Below the pieces are notes generated by a model. It was given only the letters and a program-made list of their open reading frames with translations. It searched no databases and was not told the DNA's origin. Positions 25,805-34,372 of a stretch of 64,000 nucleotides of DNA are shown one piece after another (the stretch's first letter is position 1; every line of letters starts with the position of its first letter). Source of the DNA: Nitrosopolaris sp035691865 (GTDB taxonomy: Archaea > Thermoproteota > Nitrososphaeria > Nitrososphaerales > Nitrososphaeraceae); contig DASSIM010000128.1 in assembly GCA_035691865.1 (NCBI GenBank), forward strand, positions 1 to 64,000, read 5' to 3'. Both the position numbers and the translations under genes were made by a program.

Positions 25805-26494
25805 ATGAAGGCGATTATTTTGGCGGGAGGGTTGGGCAAGAGATTGAGGCCCTTAACAGACGAAAGACCCAAACCAATGATAGAAGTATTAAACATCCCA
25901 ATTATAGAATGGCAAATCAAGTGGTTTAAGAAACACGGAACAAACGAGATGGTTATATGTGTTGGATATCTTAAAGAACAAATTATCGACTATATAGGAA
26001 GTGGAAGTAGATTCGGGGTCAAGGTCGGATATGCGGTAGAAGAAGAGCCTTTGGGGACTGGCGGTGCGCTTAAGAATGCTGAAAGCCTTTTAGGCGGGGT
26101 GAAAGAGGAAGGCTTCTTTATGGTAAATGGAGACATATTAACAGATCTCGATCCTAATAATTTGATTAAAAGCGAAACCGCCTCATTAGCACTCGTTCCA
26201 TTAAGGAGTCCATATGGGGTTGTCGAAGTTGATGATCATTCTAACGTACTTGGCTTCCTGGAAAAGCCTATAATTAAAGACAAGTGGATAAACGCTGGTG
26301 TTTATCATTTCACCAGAGAAGTGTTCCGTTACCTGCCAGAAAATGGAAATATTGAAGTCACAGCATTACCAGAGATGGCGAAAAGCAAGAAATTGCTTGG
26401 TATTAGATACACAAAGTCGTTCTGGCGGTCTATAGACTCCCACAAAGACATTGAAGAGGCAACAAAAGAATTGAAATGCGCGGTCAATGTCTAA
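25805..26494 (+). CDS. Nucleotidyltransferase, sugar-1-phosphate type (GDP-mannose pyrophosphorylase/RmlA-like)
   Basis: A 229-residue protein from the ATG at 25805, where the classic MKAIILAGGLGKRLRPLTDERPKPM starts. GTGGALKNAESLL, FFMVNGDILTDLD, FLEKP and NAGVYHF follow. It makes an NDP-sugar from an NTP and a sugar phosphate; which sugar is not clear. It lacks the C-terminal beta-helix of longer relatives. Its stop overlaps the next start (TAATG), so it heads an operon with the LLM oxidoreductase and the thiolase. Confidence 0.9.
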   Translation: MKAIILAGGLGKRLRPLTDERPKPMIEVLNIPIIEWQIKWFKKHGTNEMVICVGYLKEQIIDYIGSGSRFGVKVGYAVEEEPLGTGGALKNAESLLGGVKEEGFFMVNGDILTDLDPNNLIKSETASLALVPLRSPYGVVEVDDHSNVLGFLEKPIIKDKWINAGVYHFTREVFRYLPENGNIEVTALPEMAKSKKLLGIRYTKSFWRSIDSHKDIEEATKELKCAVNV

Positions 26495-27489
26495 TGCAAT
26501 CTGTTAGAATAGGTTACAACCTGGGTAGTTTGTTATCGATGAAACAGGTTCTTTTATTTTCAAAACTTGCCGATCTCAGCAAGGATGTTGATTCTTTATG
26601 GGTTCCAGAATCTTGGGGGCGAGAAGCCTTTTCTACACTAGGTGCCATATCACAGATAACCAATCGTGTAAGGATTGGGACATCCGTTGTTAGCGCATTT
26701 GCTAGAACGCCGGCGACTGTAGCGATGGCAGCTACTACACTAGATCTGCTCTCAGATAATCGAACAATCATAGGTTTAGGCGTGAGCACAGAAGCTATAG
26801 TCGAAATGTGGCATGGAATAACATTTTCAAAGCCTCTTCTAAGAATGCGAGAATATGTCGAATGCCTCCGTCAAATGATAACTGGGCAAAAGGTCAATTA
26901 TTCCGGGACGTTTTTCAATATTCAGAATTTCAAACTTCTATACAAACCCCCCCGATGCATTATCCCTATTTTTATGGCAGCTCTAAACAAGAAAATGATA
27001 TCACTGTCTTGTGCAATTGCCGATGGAGTCTTGTTATATTTACGGCCTTTAGAAGAGCTGAAGAGAACGGTTGCGCATATAAAATCGGTTACTAAAAACC
27101 TAGATAGGCAATTTGAAATTGCATGTGTCTTTATTGGGGCACTATCGAACAGAGAACCCGAAATAGCACGCCAACGAGCAGCGAAGACGCTCGCCTTCTA
27201 CATTGCTGTAGGCAAGTATTACAATGAGTTTCTTTCGACCAATGGCTATGCCACAGAAGTCCACCGCATTACGGGAGAGTATAGGTTAAATGGACTTGAC
27301 GCTGCTACGAAATTTGTTTCTGCAGAAATGTTAGATTCCCTTACAATATCCGGTGATTCCGAGCAATGTATCCAATCCATTCGAAGATTTTATGCATCTG
27401 GGATATCTTTACCCATTATACAAGTCAACCCAGTCGGCGATTCAGAAACTTCATTTAGGGAGATGCTCACAACTTTTCCCAGTGCGTAA
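26494..27489 (+). CDS. LLM-class F420- or flavin-dependent oxidoreductase
   Basis: A 331-residue protein of the luciferase-like fold from the ATG at 26494. Motifs are LWVPESWGREAFSTLGAISQITNRVRIGTSV, DLLSDNRTIIGLGVST and SGDSEQCIQSI. Archaeal relatives include methylene-tetrahydromethanopterin reductase and F420-dependent alcohol dehydrogenases. CofE in this window makes F420 a likely cofactor. The start overlaps the preceding stop, and its own stop overlaps the thiolase start. Confidence 0.85.
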   Translation: MQSVRIGYNLGSLLSMKQVLLFSKLADLSKDVDSLWVPESWGREAFSTLGAISQITNRVRIGTSVVSAFARTPATVAMAATTLDLLSDNRTIIGLGVSTEAIVEMWHGITFSKPLLRMREYVECLRQMITGQKVNYSGTFFNIQNFKLLYKPPRCIIPIFMAALNKKMISLSCAIADGVLLYLRPLEELKRTVAHIKSVTKNLDRQFEIACVFIGALSNREPEIARQRAAKTLAFYIAVGKYYNEFLSTNGYATEVHRITGEYRLNGLDAATKFVSAEMLDSLTISGDSEQCIQSIRRFYASGISLPIIQVNPVGDSETSFREMLTTFPSA

Positions 27490-28588
27490 AGTAGCGATAG
27501 CAGGTTATGCTACAACTAAGTTCAGGAGAAAGTCAGAGGTATCTTTATTCGAGACCGCTTGTGACCCGTGCAGGAACATTCTACTTGAACACGAGGACTT
27601 AAAAAAGGAAATTGACGCCGTATTGTTTGCAAGTTGCTCAGTGGAGCAATACAGCTCCTCTATTATTTCGGAGATGTTAGGATTAAGCCCACAAATCTCA
27701 CATCGGATAGATAATCTGTGCAACTCTGGCACGAGTGCTATTGCATGCGCCTTTTCCTATATTGCTTCAGGTCTTTGCGATTCGGTCTTGGTGATTGGGG
27801 CTGAAAAGGTTGATTCACCGGGGCGCAGGCTTGGTTGGGATGTTACTAGAGGAGAATATGGTCTTCCCGTACATTGGGCCGCACTTTTCGCTAAGGCACA
27901 TATGAGAAAGTATGGCACTACTGAAGAACAGATGGCGATGGTTTCGGTAAGGAACCATTTGAATGCTACCAAAAACCCTAATGCTTTGTTCGGCGAACCG
28001 ATAACATTTGAGGATGTACTAAACTCGAGGCAGATAGTATCTCCTATAAAGCTGTTAGATTGTTCTTCTCTTTGTACTGGTTCATCTGCGATACTGCTAG
28101 TTTCAGACAAGATGGCTAAGACGATTACGGAGAATCCTATTTGGATACGAGGAATCGGACAACAAACTAATTTTGCTAGTTTCAGCAAAGTTGCAAACGA
28201 TCTCACTTCAATCCATGCTGCCAAACAGGCTTCAGCAGCTGCCTATAGAATGGCTGCGACTGATCCTCGCAGTATTGACGTTGTCGAGCTCCATGATGCC
28301 TTTACAATCCTTGAAATCCTAGCATATGAGGATCTCCATTTTGCAAAAAAAGGCGAAGGTGGAAGATTTGTGAATCAGGATAATATCTCGATTAATCCCC
28401 GTGGCGGAATCCTTGGTTGTGGTCACCCCATTGGTGCAACTGGCGTAGCGCAAGTGGCAGAAGTAGCAATGCAGTTAGATGGAAAAGCAGGCTTAAGACA
28501 AGTAAGAGGGTGTAAAACAGGTCTAGTCCACAATATCGCTGCGGCGGGCTCATCTGCTACCGTCTTGATTCTTGGTATAGACCAATGA
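27482..28588 (+). CDS. Thiolase-family protein (acetyl-CoA acetyltransferase / SCP2-like)
   Basis: A 369-residue thiolase from the GTG at 27482, overlapping the previous stop by 8 nt (VRKVAIAGYATTKF); the open frame extends upstream to 27353 inside the previous gene. DNLCNSGTSAIACAF holds the active-site cysteine, VVELHDAFTI is the SCP2-type histidine motif, and NPRGGILGCGHPIGATG is near the C terminus. The DUF35 partner is encoded directly downstream. No HMG-CoA synthase gene is adjacent, so a mevalonate role is not certain. Confidence 0.88.
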   Translation: MRKVAIAGYATTKFRRKSEVSLFETACDPCRNILLEHEDLKKEIDAVLFASCSVEQYSSSIISEMLGLSPQISHRIDNLCNSGTSAIACAFSYIASGLCDSVLVIGAEKVDSPGRRLGWDVTRGEYGLPVHWAALFAKAHMRKYGTTEEQMAMVSVRNHLNATKNPNALFGEPITFEDVLNSRQIVSPIKLLDCSSLCTGSSAILLVSDKMAKTITENPIWIRGIGQQTNFASFSKVANDLTSIHAAKQASAAAYRMAATDPRSIDVVELHDAFTILEILAYEDLHFAKKGEGGRFVNQDNISINPRGGILGCGHPIGATGVAQVAEVAMQLDGKAGLRQVRGCKTGLVHNIAAAGSSATVLILGIDQ

Positions 28589-28920
28589 AGAAATTTTATG
28601 ATTTCATAAAGAAAGGGGAGTTTAGAGTCGCAGTTTGTGAGAACTGCAGCAAAAAAATCTGGCCCCCTTCAGAATATTGTTGCGATTGTTTTTTCGCAAC
28701 AAGCTTAGAGAAAATTGAAACGGCGGGAACGCTAATCGAGTGTACAAGCTATAATATTGACGATAGCGAAGAATTGTACGGCGTTGTAGATATCCAGGGT
28801 ATCAAGTTGATTGGGTCATTTTCTACTAATATCACTCCTGGAACGCCAGTCCGAATGGTTGACTGCGGAATACGAGAAAATGGATCTCCTTTTTACCATT
28901 TCGAACCATGCAAAGAATAG
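28585..28920 (+). CDS. DUF35 OB-fold protein with zinc ribbon
   Basis: A 111-residue protein with an N-terminal rubredoxin-like zinc ribbon (VCENCSKKIWPPSEYCCDCF) and a C-terminal OB fold. Archaeal DUF35 proteins bridge thiolase and HMG-CoA synthase, or act as acyl-CoA carriers for other thiolase-like enzymes. The 4-nt ATGA overlap with the thiolase stop shows tight coupling. Confidence 0.9.
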   Translation: MKKFYDFIKKGEFRVAVCENCSKKIWPPSEYCCDCFFATSLEKIETAGTLIECTSYNIDDSEELYGVVDIQGIKLIGSFSTNITPGTPVRMVDCGIRENGSPFYHFEPCKE

Positions 28921-28980
28921 TCGTCCTGTTAGAGGTTAAAAAGGCTTAATACAGGAAATATACCAAGTGAGTGGTAGAAT

Positions 28981-29343
28981 ATGAGCTATGACAGGTTTGT
29001 TGATGAGAGACTACTCTCAAGCCGTGATGCTCTAAATAAGTTCCAAATAAAGATGAGGATATTGGACTTTGACGAAAACGCTAGAGACTTCTCTCAAAGG
29101 TTTGGACGACGATTGTTGGTGAAGAAAACCTTGCTAACAATAAAGCACATCCTAACAGAAGAAATCGAAGAAAGGGAATTGGACGTGGAAGAACTTGAAA
29201 ATCGAATGCGGAAGGAAAGACTTTTTTCATCTTCGAACAGGTGGATTTCGCCAAGTGAAATCAAAAATGGTTACATATTGGCAAGTAGACATTTGGATTT
29301 GCTTGCAGATGCGATTGCACTTGACGTTGTAGTGTTCGAATAA
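28981..29343 (+). CDS. Hypothetical charged helical protein
   Basis: A 120-residue protein with a clear ATG start (MSYDRFVDERLL), mostly helical and charged, with an EEIEEREL DVEELENRMRKE coiled-looking centre. No known family is recognised. It is followed by tRNA-Asn on the opposite strand. Confidence 0.6.
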   Translation: MSYDRFVDERLLSSRDALNKFQIKMRILDFDENARDFSQRFGRRLLVKKTLLTIKHILTEEIEERELDVEELENRMRKERLFSSSNRWISPSEIKNGYILASRHLDLLADAIALDVVVFE

Positions 29344-29377
29344 TGGTATGTGTGTGTTCTTCATTATGGTTGTAACG

Positions 29378-29481
29378 CGCCGCTGATCAGACTCGAACTG
29401 ATGACCCACTGGTTAACAGCCAGCTGAACTCCAATGTGAAATCACATTTGAATTTGCTCTACCATGCTGAGCTACAGCGGC
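29378..29481 (-). tRNA. tRNA-Asn (GTT) with a noncanonical intron at the base of the anticodon stem
   Basis: The acceptor GCCGCTG pairs with CAGCGGC, with G73. The D arm is GCTC-AGCATGGTA-GAGC. The anticodon arm GCTGG-CTGTTAA-CCAGT gives GTT, and the T arm ATCAG-TTCGAGT-CTGAT is normal. About 30 extra bases (29425-29454) lie between position 26 and the anticodon stem and include the hairpin AATGTG-ATTT-CACATT. The length is 104 nt against 74 spliced. Confidence 0.9.
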
Positions 29482-29586
29482 GCATTATGCATCAATTTCA
29501 AGCACAAAATAAATGTTATGATAGGTTGCAAATCAAAGGCCTATATTTCAGAACTCGAATATTGAACGTATAGAATATAGACAGAT

Positions 29587-30138
29587 CTAAATTCCCCTTT
29601 CTTTTGAATAAATGTATAAACCGTCAAGAAAAACTCGTTGGTCTTTGCCTTTCATCTTTGTTGAGAGCTCTATATTAGCAGCAGTCTGAGAAACGTCCTC
29701 CAAGCTTGGACCTTGAACTAGGATATCATCGCCAACGATTGTAACCTTAGTATCTTCTCCTACAATTCGAGATGTACGTGGTGACCTTTCACCAAAATAG
29801 TTTTCTACACTGACTTTTTCTCCTCTGAGTTTTACAGATATTGGGAAGTGAGCGGATACTATTTTTAGCCTGTATGTAAAGCCCTTCTCCACTCCCGTTA
29901 GCATATTTCGTATTATACTTCTGACCGTGTTTGTTATTGCAAGGTCTTTCTTTCTTTTACCATAGGGTCGTATTACAAACTTATTGTCTTGAACCCGTAC
30001 AGCAACAGGTATCCTCATAACGTTTTTTTTCAGTTTTCCGAGTCTGCCTTCGACTGAAATAATATTGTCAAGAATCTCTGCCTTTACATTCTCGGGTATT
30101 TGAATTTCTGCTTTGATATCCTCAGAAGATGTAACCAA
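29587..30138 (-). CDS. rpl6: Ribosomal protein L6 (uL6)
   Basis: A 183-residue archaeal L6 with EIQIPENVKAEI and VEGRLGKLKKNV, then GFTYRLKIVSAHFPISVKL and VGPSLEDVSQTAANIE-like C-terminal motifs. It binds 23S rRNA near the sarcin-ricin loop. It is the last gene of the cluster here, and its start overlaps rps8 by 17 nt. The usual following genes L32e, L19e, L18 and S5 are not present. Confidence 0.95.
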   Translation of the reverse strand: MVTSSEDIKAEIQIPENVKAEILDNIISVEGRLGKLKKNVMRIPVAVRVQDNKFVIRPYGKRKKDLAITNTVRSIIRNMLTGVEKGFTYRLKIVSAHFPISVKLRGEKVSVENYFGERSPRTSRIVGEDTKVTIVGDDILVQGPSLEDVSQTAANIELSTKMKGKDQRVFLDGLYIYSKERGI

Positions 30139-30514
30139 TTAAGACTCCCCCTATCCCTTGCTCTTGGGCTTCGTGATGAGATAATATGCCCGTGCTAGTC
30201 GATACAAGAATCAAGCCCATGTTATACGCTGGAAGAAATCGTCTTTCCCAATTTAGGTAGCTGTTTTTCTTTACACTGAAACGGGGGGTGATGATTCCAC
30301 ACTTGTTAATCTTTGCCAATAACTGAATTCTGAATTTTCCTGCCCTTCCGTCGTCGATTTGTTCGAATTCGCCAATATACTGATGCTTCTGCATTACTCG
30401 TAGAATGTCGCTCGAAAATCTCGACGCGGGAATCACAATGCACTCCTTTTTTCTTCTAGATTCATTGTTATATATGGTAGTAAACAAATTGGACAATACA
30501 TTTAGTGCTGGCAT
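30122..30514 (-). CDS. rps8: Ribosomal protein S8 (uS8)
   Basis: A 130-residue archaeal S8 with LSNLFTTIYNNESRRKKECIV, LRVMQKHQYIGEFEQIDDGRAGKFRIQLL and the C-terminal STSTGILSHHEAQEQGIGGVLIGYIF typical of the family. It binds the 16S rRNA central domain. The start is 16 nt after rps14. Confidence 0.96.
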   Translation of the reverse strand: MPALNVLSNLFTTIYNNESRRKKECIVIPASRFSSDILRVMQKHQYIGEFEQIDDGRAGKFRIQLLAKINKCGIITPRFSVKKNSYLNWERRFLPAYNMGLILVSTSTGILSHHEAQEQGIGGVLIGYIF

Positions 30515-30530
30515 CTCTTAATCACCAAGC

Positions 30531-30716
30531 TTACTCGTATTTATTGAAGCCCAAGCTGAGAGCTACTTCCCTAAAACATTGCCTGCAAAGCATTAGATCA
30601 TATTGTTGAATAAGACCCGTATATGAACCACATCTTTTGCACCACCTGGTTCCTTTCCCATGGGCAAGTTCCTTCCTTCCAGTTTCCGAATAGTCTCGAG
30701 GTTTAGGTGTTATCAT
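30531..30716 (-). CDS. rps14: Ribosomal protein S14 (uS14), zinc type
   Basis: A 61-residue S14 with the zinc motif CKRCGSYTGLIQQYDLMLCRQCFREVA. It is in the small subunit head. Its start overlaps the end of rpl5 by 4 nt. Confidence 0.95.
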   Translation of the reverse strand: MITPKPRDYSETGRKELAHGKGTRWCKRCGSYTGLIQQYDLMLCRQCFREVALSLGFNKYE

Positions 30717-31243
30717 GTTATCTCAGCTCCGAATTCTTTTTCAAAGAAGCGAATCGCATGATCTTTTGTTATTCTGTGACCTTTACCAATACTTCTATGA
30801 ACTTTTTTCTTTGAAATTCCATATCCAGGTCTAGTCAGTGCGATACTCACATCCATGCCAAAGATACCGATATCGGGATTATATTTAGTGTCAGGGAGAT
30901 CAATATGCTCATGGATCCCCAGAGACAAATTTCCGAAGTTATCGAAAGAAGATGCCTTGAGGTTGTTTCTCTTTGCAGCCAATGTACGTCGTAGAAATTG
31001 AAGAGCTGCGTCCCGTCTGAGAGTTACCATGGCAGCAATAGGCTCACCTTTATGAATTCCAAAATCTCGAACGCTTTCTTTGGCTCCTCGCACAGTCGGC
31101 CTTTGGCCAGTTAACTCTTCTAGCCCACGTTTGGCTTTTTCCAGAGGTTCTCCTGATTTTCCTACCCCAATATTGACAACCACCTTGCTGACGATTATCC
31201 TTTTCATTGGGCTTGTATTTATGTCGGTTGAGCTATGATTCAA
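30713..31243 (-). CDS. rpl5: Ribosomal protein L5 (uL5)
   Basis: A 176-residue L5 with VVNIGVGKSGEPLEKAKRGLEELTGQRPTVRGAKES, FGIHKGEPIAAMVTLR and LGIHEHIDLPDTKYNPDIGIFGMDV. It binds 5S rRNA. It follows rps4e with a 5-nt gap. Confidence 0.96.
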   Translation of the reverse strand: MNHSSTDINTSPMKRIIVSKVVVNIGVGKSGEPLEKAKRGLEELTGQRPTVRGAKESVRDFGIHKGEPIAAMVTLRRDAALQFLRRTLAAKRNNLKASSFDNFGNLSLGIHEHIDLPDTKYNPDIGIFGMDVSIALTRPGYGISKKKVHRSIGKGHRITKDHAIRFFEKEFGAEIT

Positions 31244-31248
31244 ACTAA

Positions 31249-31965
31249 CTAATTCACCTTGATTAGCGGAGCTTCCAAACCAACAGTCATGACAATATCC
31301 ATGGGTAGTTCCACTGATCTGTTCCCCAACGCCAGAATAACCCGCTTTGGGAGCGAAAATAGTCCGTCCTTGATGTCTTCTATTGTCCCTACGTTGCCAG
31401 CATTATCTCCGCTAGTGATCAACCCTAAATTTCCTTTTTCGAATCTGACTATGTTTTTGATGGTCAAATTCTGAAAGTCCAACAGACATGTATCTCCTAC
31501 CGATAGCGGTTGCTCACTAATCATGCTCTTCCCATCGTGAAAGCCGTATTGTAGCTTGCCGCCTATCGTTGTGACCTTGCTGGACACTTTAACAAACTTT
31601 AACATTTTTTCGGCATCTTGTATTTCTACTGGAACCAACAATTTAGAATCTTTCGGAACCAAGCGGTAGCATTGACCTGTAGGGGTCAGTTCGATGACAT
31701 CCATCAGGCCCACAGGGAATTTTACATCCCTTCTCTGTACTCCATCTACTTTCACTTTACCTGCTGAGAGGATCATTTTAGCTTCATGAATATTTGTTGC
31801 CACGCTTAGCACATCTCTAAGAATTATTCCGAGAGGGTATGACCATTGTATTCTGTGTGGACCTGGTGAAGCTTTGAGCACGAACTGACTTTGCTTCCTT
31901 CGAATATTCCAGAATGTGGGTGCCACCTGCCTCTTAAGTCTAGTATCCCCACCTTTTTTCCCCAT
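31249..31965 (-). CDS. rps4e: Ribosomal protein S4e (eS4)
   Basis: A 238-residue S4e, found only in archaea and eukaryotes. Motifs include MGKKGGDTRLKRQVAP, an S4-like KMILSAGKVKVDGVQRRDVKFPVGLMDVI, and a KOW-type LGLITSGDNAGNVGTIEDI. It abuts rpl24, whose stop shares a base with its start. Confidence 0.96.
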   Translation of the reverse strand: MGKKGGDTRLKRQVAPTFWNIRRKQSQFVLKASPGPHRIQWSYPLGIILRDVLSVATNIHEAKMILSAGKVKVDGVQRRDVKFPVGLMDVIELTPTGQCYRLVPKDSKLLVPVEIQDAEKMLKFVKVSSKVTTIGGKLQYGFHDGKSMISEQPLSVGDTCLLDFQNLTIKNIVRFEKGNLGLITSGDNAGNVGTIEDIKDGLFSLPKRVILALGNRSVELPMDIVMTVGLEAPLIKVN

Positions 31966-32372
31966 TATTCTCTAGCCTCCTGTTTTTGTGTTTTCGGAGT
32001 ATATTTAGGACCTGAGATCTCTTTGTTGAGATTCAGCTTGCGTTGGAGTTTATTCTTTCTGTATTTGTCATCCAGATTCAGTCCGGTTATAATCAGATTT
32101 GACGAATGGATCTGAACCTTCACATTTCCGCCTTTCACTTTCTCGCGCTGGATCCCTTCGATTGATAAGGTTCCTTTCTGCGTTTTAACCTTCTCCACTT
32201 TTCCTTCTACCCCGGAGTATTCACCACGGAGAACTCTAACACTGTCTCCCTTTACTAGTCTACAACTCCTACTCCCATACTGCTCTCGAAGATTGTCTGA
32301 AAGCGTTGATCCTATCCTAGAGTCTCTTAGGTGACTCGGAACATGCAATAATTTTGGGTTAATTTTTGCCAT
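31965..32372 (-). CDS. rpl24: Ribosomal protein L24 (uL24)
   Basis: A 135-residue L24 with GDSVRVLRGEYSGVEGKVEKV, the KOW motif, followed by IQREKVKGGNVKVQIHSSNLIITGLN. The N terminus LREQYGSRSCRLVKGD is archaeal in type. The C terminus is lysine-rich. Confidence 0.95.
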   Translation of the reverse strand: MAKINPKLLHVPSHLRDSRIGSTLSDNLREQYGSRSCRLVKGDSVRVLRGEYSGVEGKVEKVKTQKGTLSIEGIQREKVKGGNVKVQIHSSNLIITGLNLDDKYRKNKLQRKLNLNKEISGPKYTPKTQKQEARE

Positions 32373-32385
32373 AATTTAATCGCGC

Positions 32386-32820
32386 TCAGACTATAAGCGA
32401 CGCAAGGTTCGCTATCCTTGGCCATTTTTCAGCAGCTTCAGCAGCAACTGGACCTTTTATGTCGGTTCCTTTGATTTCGCCTTCAGGTGTTACCAAGACT
32501 GCGGCGTTATCCTCGAATGTTAAGCGAACGCCGTTGAGTCTCTTGATGGCATACTTCTGCCTAATAATCACAGCTCCGAATATCTGCTTGCGCAGCTCGG
32601 CCGCGCCCTTTTTCACAGTCACCGTGACCAGGTCGCCTACTGCAGCTGCAGGCAATCTAGAATGTCTACCCTTGTATCTGCCAACTTGCGCTATACGCAA
32701 GACTTTCGCGCCTGTGTTATCCGCACAAACTAATTCTGCTGTTACTGGAAGAACCCTTGTGATGTACGGCCGAAATTCTTCAACTCCTTTAGCTGAAACC
32801 GCTCTTGTTTTAGGTGCCAA
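32386..32820 (-). CDS. rpl14: Ribosomal protein L14 (uL14)
   Basis: A 144-residue archaeal L14 with CADNTGAKVLRIAQV, VGDLVTVTVKKGAAELRKQIFGAVIIRQK and FEDNAAVLVTPEGEIKGTDIKGPVAAEAAEKWPRIANLAS. Its start overlaps rps17 by 11 nt. Confidence 0.97.
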   Translation of the reverse strand: MAPKTRAVSAKGVEEFRPYITRVLPVTAELVCADNTGAKVLRIAQVGRYKGRHSRLPAAAVGDLVTVTVKKGAAELRKQIFGAVIIRQKYAIKRLNGVRLTFEDNAAVLVTPEGEIKGTDIKGPVAAEAAEKWPRIANLASLIV

Positions 32821-33145
32821 TTCCTTTGCTTCCCTTGATTACGACAAACGAAACAGTCTTGGATAATGGTCTACATTCAGCAATTGATATCTCGTCACCC
32901 TCTGTGACCTCAATGCATTCTGGAAGATATGCATGTAATCTTGATCTACTTCTTTCATAACGCTGATATTTGGACACTTGGTGTGGAAATTCCCTTGAAA
33001 CAACAATCATATTCTTTGCCTTAGCACTAACAACGATTCCGGATAAAAGCTTCCCCCTTACGGAAAGTCTACCGTGAAAAGGACATAGGATGTCGGCACA
33101 AGTCTTCTCTGGAGGAGTAACTGCAATCCCAATATTCCTAGCCAA
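32810..33145 (-). CDS. rps17: Ribosomal protein S17 (uS17)
   Basis: A 111-residue archaeal S17 with PFHGRLSVRGKLLSGIVVSAKAKNMIVV, YQRYERSRSRLHAYLPECIEVTEGDEISIAECRPLSKTVSFVV. It contacts 16S rRNA helix 11. It is followed 11 nt upstream by the RNase P protein gene. Confidence 0.96.
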   Translation of the reverse strand: MARNIGIAVTPPEKTCADILCPFHGRLSVRGKLLSGIVVSAKAKNMIVVSREFPHQVSKYQRYERSRSRLHAYLPECIEVTEGDEISIAECRPLSKTVSFVVIKGSKGIGT

Positions 33146-33156
33146 TTCTATTCAAC

Positions 33157-33450
33157 TCAGTGAGTACGCGCCACACGATCTTCTGGTCTTCCGATAAGAG
33201 ACGGACCTCTTATAAAGCAAGCGCTGGACGAGAGCAGCACCCTTATCTTCTCAGCCGAGAGTTTTGATATCTTCTTGAGCCCTGTGCCTGTTCTTAAGGT
33301 AAACATATTTTTGGTTTCGAAGATAATAGTTCCGGACAGACCAAGGAAAGTGGGCTGGGGACTGGTTATGATGGTTGCACTAAGGCCGATGAGCTCGTGT
33401 GAAAGAATATTCTTAGGTGTTATCACGGTTTTTCTTAGAACCTCTTTCAT
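33157..33450 (-). CDS. rnp1: RNase P protein component 1 (Rpp29/POP4)
   Basis: A 97-residue homologue of Rpp29 with LSHELIGLSATIITSPQPTFLGLSGTIIFETKNMFTL and a C-terminal part with LIGRPEDR. It is part of the RNase P holoenzyme that trims tRNA 5' ends. Its presence between L29 and S17 is the usual archaeal order. It overlaps rpl29 by 38 nt, and no eIF1 (SUI1) gene lies between them. Confidence 0.92.
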   Translation of the reverse strand: MKEVLRKTVITPKNILSHELIGLSATIITSPQPTFLGLSGTIIFETKNMFTLRTGTGLKKISKLSAEKIRVLLSSSACFIRGPSLIGRPEDRVARTH

Positions 33451-33640
33451 TAAGAATAGTCATTATCCGAGCAATATCCCTACGAATCCAGCGTATATCC
33501 CCGGTCTGTTTTTTCAGAGTGCCTTTCGAGCCTTCGGCCCTGAGTTTTGCCAAATCCGCATTTAATTCGGACAATTTGTCACTCAAATCGGGATCGTTCA
33601 TTTCCCGTAATGTTTTGAGTCTAAGTCTGGCCATTTGCAC
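33413..33640 (-). CDS. rpl29: Ribosomal protein L29 (uL29)
   Basis: A 75-residue L29 with RLKTLREMNDPDLSDKLSELNADLAKLRAEGSKGTLKK and DIRWIRRDIARIMTILNER. Its start overlaps the end of rps3 by 20 nt, and its C terminus overlaps rnp1. Confidence 0.93.
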   Translation of the reverse strand: MQMARLRLKTLREMNDPDLSDKLSELNADLAKLRAEGSKGTLKKQTGDIRWIRRDIARIMTILNERGSKKNRDNT

Positions 33641-34370
33641 TCCCTGGAGCTATTATTGTTTCCTTATCTTCTGGATTGGGCTTTGAGGCAACATCTCCAG
33701 CAGTATCGGCCGCTGTACGTTGTTGTTCTGCCTGTGAGTCGGCGGGGATTTGAGATTGCGCTGAATCAACCTGTGTTGAAGAATCGACGAATTCGAATTC
33801 TTGTGGGAGCTCACTTTTCAATGCAATCCTTAGTTGTATGCCCATCAGCCCCATTTTTGTCAAAACCGAAGTGATTCCGATCCGAACAATTTGTTCGGCA
33901 AGATGGCCGCTTTTGGGCATCACTCCCGAAGAATGTTTTTCGAAGTGAGCACGTTCACTTCGCAGTTTTCCCGCAATCGCAACCTCCACCCCTAGTGCTC
34001 CGGCATTCATGATCGTATTCATTGACCACATGGCTGCCCTTCGAAAGGCAGTACCCCTTTCTATTAACTGAGCAATCCTGTTGCACATAATTTTTGGATT
34101 CAGTTCAGGAACAGAAACTTCAAGGACAGATATTTGCGGATTCGTTAAACCAAATTTCTCCTCAAGTCTGATCGTCAGGTCTTTAATACCTGTTCCCTTT
34201 CTACCGATCACTAGACCTGGTCTTGTGACATAGAGCGTTATTCTAGTCCCAATGGGCGTTTTCTGAACCTCTACGTCTCCGTAACCAGCATCTTTCAGCG
34301 TTGAGGACAAGTATTCATCTAACTCGAGATTGCGGAAATTATTTTTCATAACGTTCTTAACGGCACTCAA
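33621..34370 (-). CDS. rps3: Ribosomal protein S3 (uS3)
   Basis: A 249-residue S3 with the KH-type TRPGLVIGRKGTGIKDLTIRLEEKFGLTNPQISVLEV, RRAAMWSMNTIMNAGALGVEVAIAGKLRSERA and SSGVMPKSGHLAEQ. A longer, Gln- and acid-rich C-terminal tail (about 45 residues) looks disordered, as is common in Nitrososphaeria S3. Confidence 0.96.
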   Translation of the reverse strand: MSAVKNVMKNNFRNLELDEYLSSTLKDAGYGDVEVQKTPIGTRITLYVTRPGLVIGRKGTGIKDLTIRLEEKFGLTNPQISVLEVSVPELNPKIMCNRIAQLIERGTAFRRAAMWSMNTIMNAGALGVEVAIAGKLRSERAHFEKHSSGVMPKSGHLAEQIVRIGITSVLTKMGLMGIQLRIALKSELPQEFEFVDSSTQVDSAQSQIPADSQAEQQRTAADTAGDVASKPNPEDKETIIAPGSANGQT

Positions 34371-34372
34371 TA

